From Rhexocercosporidium sp. MPI-PUGE-AT-0058 (taxonomy: Eukaryota; Ascomycota; Leotiomycetes; Helotiales), in assembly GCA_020746875.1 (NCBI GenBank), contig JAGTJL010000029.1:186001-250000 (forward strand): a stretch of 64,000 nucleotides of DNA. Direction: 5' to 3'. Numbering within the stretch: the stretch's first letter is position 1; each line of letters opens with the position of its first letter. Position numbers and translations under genes: made by a program. Below are positions 55,401 through 64,000 of the stretch, one piece after another. Below the pieces are notes generated by a model. It was not told where the DNA came from. It saw only the letters and a list, made by a program, of their open reading frames with translations, and ran no database searches.

Positions 55401-58400
55401 GTTGAATGTTCCACGATCGTCAGAGCACAGCCCATTGTTCCAGGTGGCAATGAATTACCGCATGGGTTATTCATACCACACGCCAATCGGTCCTTCTGAC
55501 ATCAAGTGGGTGTCCTCGGCTCCTGCCAGAAATCCATACGATCTAGTGGTGGATGTTACAGAAACGGAAGGATCTTGCCTAGTGTCTTTCACGACGCAGA
55601 GATATCTCTATATGGGCGAAGATGTACAAAAGCTCATGCGGTCCTATATTTCCCTGCTCAAGGTTTTGTCTGAGGATACCTCAATTTGTCTGCAGAACAA
55701 ACTTCAAATAGAAGTTGAAACTCAACTTTCCAGTGCACAACGACACGGCCTGCGCGTTGAATTTGCGTCTTGGCCCGCCACTCTGAGTCATCGCATTGAT
55801 CAGGTCACAGAGTCCCATGGTGAGCAGATCGCTGTCAAAGACACCCTGGGGAGCTCGCTGAGCTACCGCCAAGTTTCAGCGCGAGCTCATGACATCGCTT
55901 CTTCGTTGATTGGATTGCATCTCCCTGCGGAGTTCCGAGTCGTTGTTTATCTTGAGCCAAGTACCGACTCTGCATGCTCAATCCTGGCAATAATGCGCGC
56001 CGGAGCTGTTTATGTACCGCTGGATCCGAGAAATCCTGTGGCTAGGCTTGCAGCCATGGTCGAAGATTGCAAGCCTGCTGTTATTATCTGTGACGACAAC
56101 ACTTCCGGTCAAGTACAACATCTTAATACACTTGGTGTTCCTGTCCTCAACATATCCACGATTGCATCGAAGGGGGATTTTGCGCCAAATCTTGCACTTC
56201 GCCATGGTCCAGCCTTTGTACTTTACACAAGTGGTTCCACCGGAACCCCCAAGGGCATATTGCTCAGCCATTCGGGACTTTTGAACCAGATTGCTGGAAT
56301 CCAGCAAGTGTTTGGCATTGGCCAGGAGAGGGTACTCCAACAAAGCTCTCTTGGGTTTGACATGTCCCTTGAGCAGATATTTATCGCTCTCTGCAATGGT
56401 GGCACCGTGGTTGTGGTATCGAAGGAACATCGAGGTGATCCAACTGCCATTGCTCGCATTATGCGAGAAGAGTCTATTACTTACACAGAATTTGTTCCTT
56501 CTGAGTACTCCGTACTTCTTAGGTATGGTGCAAACGACTTGAGGCAGTGCCATGTTTGGAAATTTGCTTTCTCTGGTGGTGAGGAAGTCACCCCAAGACT
56601 AAAAAGCGCCTTTGCTAGTCTAGATTTGCCTCATCTTCGCCTGCTCAATGTTTACGGGCCGACGGAAGTCTCTGTATCTTGCACTCGTGGCGAAATTGCC
56701 TACCGGGAGGCAGAAACATCCATTCCATCTTTTGGTTCTGTAGGTTATGTCATGCCAAACTACTCTGTCTACATTCTTGACGAGAAGCTCGAGCATGTCC
56801 CAGCCGGTTTTCCTGGTCAAATTTGCGTTGGTGGGAGAGGTGTGGGAATTGGATACCTGAACAATGAAGTTCTAAGTCAAGAAAAGTTCATCAAAAATAA
56901 GTTCGCCACAGCGGATAGCGATCAGCACCAGTCTCCCCTCCTGTACCTGACAGGCGATCGCGGAAGGCTTCTTGATGACGGATCACTGATCTTCCAAGGC
57001 CGCATGGACGGCGATTCTCAGATCAAATTGCGAGGAATCCGGATCGAGCCAGATGAGATCTCGAGTGTCATATTACGAACAGGTACTTCAGTAATAGCCG
57101 ACGTTGCGATTTCTGCCAGGGGCGATCCCCTCTATTTGGTTGCATTCGTTCTCTTCGCACCGCAGTCTGAGCCCGTGGATCAGCAACTCTACTTGAAGAA
57201 TCTCCGTGCCAGCCTCCCTCTTCCTCCATACATGCTGCCTACCTTGATGGTACCTGTCGACAAGATTCCCATGAACGTCAATGGGAAAAGGGATAAATTT
57301 GCTATTTCTCAGATACCCCTTCCCAAAGTGGTTCAGGACGAGCAGACTGAAATACTGGGAGGGATTGCGCTCCAACTAAAGGATGTCTGGAGAAGCGTTC
57401 TCTCCGAAACTGGAGACCTCTTCGAGATCAATCATGATTCAGACTTTTTCAGTGTTGGAGGCAGCTCTCTTCTCTTGATCAGACTCCAGTCTCATGTCAA
57501 GGAATCGTTCGGGATAAATATTCCTCTAGCAGATTTATTCCAAGCCAGTACCCTTCAGTCGATGGCCTCGAGGATAGAACTTCCTCTGCGTCCACAGAAT
57601 ACAGATTCAATTGATTGGGTTCAGGAAACCGCATTCTCTGCAGCTGATCTCATTTACCCGCAGATACGGACCAATGGAGCCATTCGAACCTGTAGTGGGC
57701 GATCCATCCTCCTTACCGGTAGCACAGGATTTCTTGGGAAGTATATCTTGCAGCGGCTAGTAGCCGATTCTTCTATCTCCAAAATACACTGCATTGCAGT
57801 CCGGAACGACGAAGAAGGTAGAACGCGACAGCTTCCTATCGAATCTTCCAAGATACAGCTGTACCCAGGCGATCTTTCTGCCCCACTACTCGGACTCGAT
57901 TCCCACGAATTCGATCACCTAGGAGAAACTGTTGATGCTATCATTCACAATGGCGCCGACGTCTCCTTCCTAAAAAAGTACCAGACCTTCCGTGGCACCA
58001 ATTTCGAGTCCACGAAACAGCTCCTAGGCCTAGCTCACCCGCGAAAGATCCCACTCCACTTTATCTCCAGTGCTTCTGTTGCACATTTCAGCAAGCTTTC
58101 TCCTCTGCCAGAGATATCTGTGTCCGATTTCTTCCCTCCAGTAAACGGCATGAACGGCTACGCCTCCACAAAGTGGGCCAGCGAACGTTACCTGGAAAAC
58201 GCCACTGTCGCAAACCCCAACCTGGAAATATTTATTCATCGCCCGACGAGCATCACAGGCACCGATCCACCCGTAATGGATGTTGTAGCCAATCTCCTCG
58301 AGTATTCTCTGCGTCTTCGATGTGTCCCGAGTCTGACAGGTGTGCGTGGCGCCTTTGATTTCATTCCTGTCGAGAAAGTTGCCTCCGGCGTGCTGGCTAA

Positions 58401-58653
58401 GCTCGGAGAACATCCATCGCGCGAACGTATACGATATGTTCACCATTGCAGTGACGAGAAGGTACTTCCTGATCAGTTGAAGGAGTACTTGGAAAAAACG
58501 CATGGCGGTGATTTTGCGAGCGCTCCGCTGGTGGATTGGATTGCGAAGGCGAGAGAAACAGGAATGCCGGATCTTATTGCTTCGTATTTTGAGAGTGTGG
58601 TTGGAAAGGAGAATGAGATCAGTTTCCCGGTGCTGTTCAAGGAATTGATTTGA
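46487..58653 (+). CDS. PKS-NRPS hybrid synthetase (KS-AT-DH-MT-psiER-KR-ACP-C-A-T-R)
   Basis: Four exons (46487-47448, 47608-47939, 48021-54419, 54497-58653) keep frame for 3949 residues. Domains and key residues: KS with DTACSSS (Cys182) and EAHGTGT rebuilt across intron 1; AT GHSSG (Ser655); [13 protein letters not shown] (His985) and Asp1157; methyltransferase EIGAGTGG (1428-1435); an ER region (about 1600-2080) with no NADPH motif, so dead; KR GLTGELG (2120) and Tyr2259; ACP DSL (Ser2436); C domain HHMIMDG (2669-2675); A domain [11 protein letters not shown] (3141-3151) and GPTE; T domain GGSS (Ser3555); reductase TGSTGFLG (3638-3645) with YASTK (Tyr3786, Lys3790). The intact Tyr-Lys pair points to reductive release as an aldehyde, not Dieckmann cyclisation. 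The last intron starts with GC. Product: an amino acid joined to a methylated polyketide, class inferred. Confidence 0.93.
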
Positions 58654-59114
58654 AATAATTGCATAGTTTCGGCAACGGAGGCATTCGTAGAATGGTTGTT
58701 CGGCATGGATTCTAAAGCGGAAGGGAGCAGCTTTGTCTACTATACTTTGTACATAGGAAGTCGTTCCATTGATAGAAATTAAAATACGAGATCTTAAAAT
58801 TTAAAATCTTCATCATGCACCCAGCGTTATCATACATGCAGTTGATGTCAGTAGTTGCCAGTTTGCTTTTCTACACTCTATCTTCCGCAAGACAGCTGTA
58901 CGGACATCAAATCTAATGTTGTCCAGCAACTTCTTATACGAAGAAAAGAAGACCCTAGACGCTAGAAACTTTTGACTTGCATTCGGTGTGGTAGATAGAT
59001 TGACTGCAATTTTTGGTTGGTGACCTGATCATTTAACTTGGACGAGGCTCAAGCTCCTCGCTCCTCATACTGTTATTCATCGCACCCCCTCACCACCGAC
59101 GTGTATAAGTATTA
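58654..59114. other. intergenic after PKS-NRPS
   Basis: 3' flanking DNA of the synthetase; no open frame, motif or repeat noted up to the MITE. Confidence 0.5.
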
Positions 59115-59921
59115 ACGTCGATCACCTCCTTTCCGCCCCCCCCGCCCCCCCCCCCCCCCCAATTCCGCTACCCCTTTTACACTAAAACTCACTACCTTTA
59201 ACAGTTAATATTTTTCTTATTTATTAATAAAATAAGCCAAAACTAAAGATTTATAATATTTTTCATAGAATATTTTATATCTTATAATAATATTTATTTT
59301 ATATTACGTAATATTACAAACTAAGTATTTAAAATCTAAGAAATTTCTCTTATATAAATTTGGTATGAATTTTATTTCTCTTATTTCTTTAATAACTTCC
59401 GCAATTATTAATATAAAACCTTAAAACTTATACGTAAGGTGTAGTTTATAAACCATTTTAAAATTCTTAAGTTTTAAGTTAATTATATTAATAGTACTTT
59501 TATAACTAAATAAAATATAAGACATTATATAAATAATTTGTATAAGAGAAATTAATTACTTAATTAAAAAATAACTATTAATATAATTATTTTAAAACTC
59601 TTAAAATTTAATGGTTTTAATATAATCTTTGTATCGTTCAGGTTTTATATAATTATATAAATAATTGAAAAAGTTATTAATAAGTGAAATTTAGTGTTTT
59701 TTTATATATAAAAACTTAAATCTAATATTATATAATAATCTATAATCTAAATTGCTTTAATCTTTAGAAAGCTAATCTAAAAGTGCTAATAAATACAAAT
59801 ATTTAAAAATTGCAACCTTTTATTAATTAGTTATAACGATATTAATGCCTTAAAATCGCGATTTTTGGTGTAAAAGGCTGGCGGAATGGGGGGTGGGCGG
59901 CGGAAAGGGGGTGATCGACGT
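59115..59921. mobile_element. MITE, copy B (807 bp)
   Basis: It begins ACGTCGATCACC and ends with the exact reverse complement GGTGATCGACGT, flanked by TA (59113-59114 and 59922-59923). Inside the left end are long C runs (59136-59160), then CTTTTACAC; the right end mirrors these. The AT-rich core matches copy A (24696-25436) in inverted orientation. No open frame. Confidence 0.9.
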
Positions 59922-59923
59922 TA

Positions 59924-60735
59924 CCTGCTGGCTACCCCGCCAAGCACACAATACTACTTCCAGCTCCGGATCTCTGTAGCCCGGAGGCTCCATTCTGTAA
60001 ACCGTATAATTTAATGATATGCGTGTGTACCCGGGTGCTAGCGCAGGCCCTTGCATAAACCTGAAAGTTGAGCAAAGGAATAGAAGTAAAGAGAGCATTA
60101 GCAAAAGCAAAAGCATTTTGCAGCGTGTGAGTTAGTGCAATTTGAGAAGAATCTTAATTAAGCTAAGTATTAACATAGTAGCGTAGCGTAGATATTTCCC
60201 TTGACTTACTCATTTCAAATGCTAACTTAGCTCTTACTTAAAGCATAATTTTGTTTTTCGTTATATTTAAACATTGCTAAAAACTTAAGTTAATGCTTAA
60301 AGCTTACAAAATCATGCAATGCTGTTTTTGTAAGCTAAAATTTTTGCCAAGATTTTTAGTGCCTTATAAGTTTTTGCTCTTTCCTTTTGATATAGAGTTG
60401 GTAGCGAGGTTAATCTCTTTCAGTTATTCTTCCTTCCTATTAGTAAGGTGTCACAAGAAAAACTTATTGTTTTAAGATTCTTGGAGTTAAGTCTTTTCAC
60501 TCTAAAATAACTTTCTCATACTAATATAGGTAGGGTCTGTCTAAATAGGAAAAAGCAGTCTGCATAGAAGCGCTAGGTATGTAGAGAGAAGTATTCAATG
60601 AACGACAGGGTCGTTAAAAAGTTACAAAGTCCAAATAGCAAAATCTGAATCTCTAGAGAGAAAGACAAAGACTATGTTCCATGTGAATTACCAATGAGAG
60701 ATAACGATACTGCGTCAATAAACATTAGGATGCCT
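59924..60735. other. intergenic between MITE and laccase 3' end
   Basis: Mostly AT-rich with no supported gene. Short hydrophobic frames (59850-60116 minus, 60293-60475 plus) have no motif. Confidence 0.45.
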
Positions 60736-63557
60736 TTACAAGCCAGAATCAATCTGGTCCACCACAGTCCTATTAGTAAATGCTGCCCAATCTCTGCAAG
60801 TTTGAGCCATAATGGCCGGAATTTCAAGCTTTGCAATATCATCCGGTCTCTCCATGACGCTGACATAAAGGCCAGCGGACACATGCCATGCAATATCTAC
60901 GTTGTTCCTCTTGTCAGCCAACATTCTTCAGTTATTCTGAATGGGATAATGGAAAGGACATGGCATGGTGCACTCACGGCAATGCAAAGGCCAGATACCA
61001 GGGTTGTCTTGTTCAAACTGGAGGACAAGATAGCCTTGAGCTGGAACAATTTGGACGTCGCGTCGCTGTGGGTTGCTAGGATTGATGATAGTTTTACCGT
61101 CCCAAATTCCGGTCCCGACATTGAGGACGAACATGTTATGCTGGGATACATCAACAACAATATTCTGGATAAGAATTGGGTATGCACTCACGCCGTGAAG
61201 ATGGATAGGATGGGCCAAGAAAAATGGATTATTGATGACGATCCTAACAGAGGAATTGGAACCAAAATTGTATACGTTCCACTGCGGACTATCGGGGTAC
61301 GAATTATTGCCCAGTTTTGAAAGAAGGAGGATTGGTTGGTTGTAATTCGCCCGGAAAGAGACCCCGTTCATTGTCCACTATGCAATATTAGGTTAAAAGC
61401 AATAAACATATTGTAGTTGTAGCAACTTACCATCCAATTGCCTGAGCTGTTTTGGCCAAAGTTGATATTTATGGTCTGGGTTGTTGGCGGATTAAGATCG
61501 GGGACGATAGGAAACCATGGAGTCGAGAGAGAGAGATCATCCTATTTGAAGTCATCAATGGCAGAAAGTGGTTGTCTAATGGTAAGTAAGACTTACATTG
61601 GCACATTTGTTAGCCACAGAGTCGAGAAATTCGGGCCACGCAGTGCTGGTTGTGTTGCCGGAAGTTAAGGCGTCGTGCTTGTAGTAGACGATTGCCAATG
61701 CATCGGGATTTTGGCTAAATGAACAAGGGGCTGAGGCAATTGATGAGCGCATGAAGTATGACCCTGTTGCTTTAGGGATTCCTGTGACGAGAACATCTGT
61801 CCGTTGGCCGATTCCCAAGGTAACGACTTAATAAACAGTGATTAGTATCAGATTTCGAGAGGTGGTAAGGGCATATTAAAAGCACATACCAGTTGTGTTG
61901 TACGGGATTATGGGCACAAAATCATTGGCGATAACAGTCATTGTGTGACCATCAATGCTGAACTTCTGGGTTCCTTCGGCACCAGCGTTGATCAAACGCA
62001 GCCTATGGACCTTTCCGGGGCTAAATCGGAAATTGGAAATGCCAGCGTTGCTTTTGCATTTCGTCTTGTCACCTGCGGCGACCTTAGTGCAGTCAAAATT
62101 GTTTTTCCCGTTGATAAGATTATTATCAGAAGTCGGCCCCTAGCACTCTTAACTTTCATTGTTTCATGCCACATATTTGTAGAAGTTATATGCCAGGACT
62201 AACTCACCACTTTGGTAACGTCCTTCCCTACAACGTCCTTCACAATATCAAGGTATGGTTGGTGGTACCAATCTGTCAAGAGAATTGGCCCCTTGTCTGT
62301 AATTCCCATTAGCTCGGACAACATAGTCGCATCCTATGGAAGATTTGTTGGCTTACCAATGTCGTAACCCACCGTATTGGGGCCATGAATTACCATTGGT
62401 CCCAATAAACCGGCTGCGTACTGGGCTGAGTAATGTGAGTGATACCAACTTGTGCCATAGAGGTCGGCCAAGAATGTGTAGGTGAAGCTCCCTCCAGGAG
62501 GAATGGGGCATTGTTGCACGGCTGGCACACCGTCCATCCACCTTCACTATGGTTAGTAATACAGCGTACGTAAAGGTAGAGACTACTCACTGAGAGGTTT
62601 TCTGCAGAATTCCATGCCAATGGAGCGCAACCCCTTCCGGAGGCCCATCAATTTGGTTATGAACTGTGACTTGAATAGTGTCCCCCTAGCGGCGGTTCAG
62701 ATCAAAAACGCTGTCGGAAAAGATCCACTTACCAGTTTGCCTCAATGGTCGGCCCTGGGAACTGACCATTAATGATCAGGACATTTTTCAAATAGCCGTC
62801 TGGAGCTTTCTGTTCTCGTTTGATTGTGAAGTCGTATTTCCGTATCACGCTGTAAGTGAATTAGTAGAAACAAGGACGTTTATCTAATCTCAATGTGAAC
62901 TCACCCAGTGTGAGGGGGATCTAGGCAGAAAAGTTAGTGTATATATTTATGTATAGAAATCGTTATTAAACTTACTATCTTTCACAAGCGATGAGTTACA
63001 AACTTCGTTAATAGTAGTTAAAAACATTCGGGAACTCACCATCTAAGCAGAAAGTTAGTACTCTACTGGCAATATGGCTTAAACGGAGAGAAAAACTCAC
63101 AATAATTAGTATTATTGGCAGTTTTCGTTCCCCACGGAAATCCTTGAGGAAGCGGCTGTTTAGGACGGAAGAGAAGTCAGTAGGTAGTTTCAAATGACCA
63201 AAGTAGTGGAACATATTTTGAAAACAATGGAACGGGAAATGCGCATTCATGATACCCCTACCAGGCCTGCATCTTGCTGGGCCATAGGTAGTAAAGTGAT
63301 GAGAGTTGACCTTTTTTCTAAGAAGCCAAGATGCGAATATCTATGGATGCCACGACATAAAGATATTGGTGGGCATGATTCTCACATTGTTGGTTAGAAA
63401 CGCAGGAAGATCTGGCGCAGAGTCAGTGCCCAGAGAACTGCCTCCTAATTAATGGACATAAGTTAGCTAGCGATCATTATAACAAGTTCCACTTCTCACC
63501 ATCCTGGGCAGTGACAAGGCTCCCCAAAGAAAGGGCTGCGACGATGCTGAGCCTCAT
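60736..63557 (-). pseudogene. laccase-like multicopper oxidase, one-base frame break
   Basis: About fifteen exons on the minus strand: 63557-63500, 63444-63386, 63155-63101, 63042-63040 (possible), 62920-62905, 62849-62733, 62685-62591, 62541-62357, 62296-62208, 62139-61890, 61826-61597, 61541-61431, 61377-61192, 61140-60978, 60896-60736. They encode about 592 residues: a signal peptide (MRLSIVAALSLGSLVTAQ) and three cupredoxin domains. All four copper motifs are present: [27 protein letters not shown] and [11 protein letters not shown]. The enzyme would be secreted and oxidise phenols using O2. All exon phases agree except one: exon 7 begins one base short, at a five-C run on the plus strand (62682-62686). 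That is either a real frameshift or a homopolymer error in the sequence. It lies beyond the MITE and its promoter lacks the TTCGG cluster, so membership in the cluster is doubtful. Confidence 0.8.
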
Positions 63558-64000
63558 TATGGTGATACTCCGGCTACGGTGAACTGGGGCCAATGGGTTC
63601 TGAAGTGAGAAGAAATTTAGACAAACGGAGGATATCAAGCAGTCCGAATCCATATATATTTATATATATATATTCCTGGCAGTAGTGGCCGACCACTTAA
63701 AGCCCAATTGTGCTTGATGCAATAGAGCATATCAGCAGCGTTCGAGCGAGTGACACGGCTCAAATTCGAGCTTCAACACTCCCGAAGAGGCCGTGTAAGA
63801 CCGTATTGGCAAGTTTGGCGTAAGCAGTGCAGTATTAGCTTGCACATGTGCCTCAGCACCGACTGACATGAAAGAAATATTGATTTCATGCATCACTCCA
63901 ACGCATTGTGTTTTCAGCTGGGCTTGGAGACTGAAGGGGTTGGCTTGAACCAAGATGACATGATAAGAAAGCTAAACCAATGGATGGCGGTCAGAACTTA
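63558..64000. other. laccase upstream region
   Basis: A TATATATTTATATATATA stretch at about 63653-63672 lies roughly 100 bp before the start codon and may serve as a TATA region. No gene is supported up to the window end. Confidence 0.4.

Noticed and set aside
57700..58653. Dieckmann-cyclase reading of the terminal domain
   Set aside because: The Tyr and Lys of an active short-chain reductase are both present.
63194..63397. Plus-strand frame within laccase intron 2
   Set aside because: It lies largely in a 230-bp intron of the opposite strand and has no motif.

Overview
The window looks like nuclear DNA of a filamentous ascomycete (Pezizomycotina). Short 49-160 bp introns with GT-AG borders split most genes. 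The protein families are typical of this group: DUF6594, Zn2Cys6, bZIP/DUF3425, FSH1, EthD and a PKS-NRPS. AT-rich transposon copies are riddled with TAA/TAG codons where glutamine or tryptophan codons are expected, as repeat-induced point mutation (RIP) would leave. The class cannot be fixed from sequence alone. I saw no rRNA, convincing tRNA or CRISPR array.

Left part (1-27 kb) is repeat-rich and gene-poor. It holds two pogo/Fot1-type copies in opposite orientation (1-1191 and 15395-18376, the second carrying a nested element), two full-length decayed Tc1-like elements (5483-6781 and 7236-8829) and a third Tc1 fragment (about 27.0-27.5 kb). The first Tc1 copy sits exactly inside a BTB/POZ gene. 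Intact genes here are a DUF6594 membrane protein (3061-4507) and a five-exon gene joining an ENTH domain to a protein kinase (10795-13160). A chromodomain-like relic and a probable decayed membrane-protein gene lie at 18.7-21.5 kb. A 741-bp MITE lies at 24.7-25.4 kb.

Right part (27.5-63.6 kb) is a secondary-metabolite cluster built around a 3949-residue PKS-NRPS hybrid (46487-58653), KS-AT-DH-MT-psiER-KR-ACP-C-A-T-R. Around it are a trans-acting enoyl reductase (27488-28658), an alpha/beta hydrolase (29227-30510), a small DUF1772-like membrane protein (31062-31609), a bZIP/DUF3425 factor (31806-33338), a Zn2Cys6 factor (33654-35492), a DHA2-type MFS transporter (37453-39304), an EthD-domain protein (39822-40345), an FSH1 serine hydrolase (40885-41598) and a Baeyer-Villiger-type flavin monooxygenase (43199-45655). 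A laccase-like multicopper oxidase (60736-63557) follows, beyond a second copy of the MITE.

Expected joint action (inference): PKS and trans-ER build a methylated reduced polyketide, the NRPS module amidates it with an amino acid, the R domain releases an aldehyde, the hydrolase helps ring formation, and the monooxygenase and possibly the laccase tailor the product. The set PKS-NRPS + trans-ER + hydrolase + BVMO resembles cytochalasan-type clusters, but no lipocalin-like Diels-Alderase and no P450 is in the window. TTCGG/CCGAA pentamers are dense in four of the cluster's shared promoters and may be the local regulator's site.
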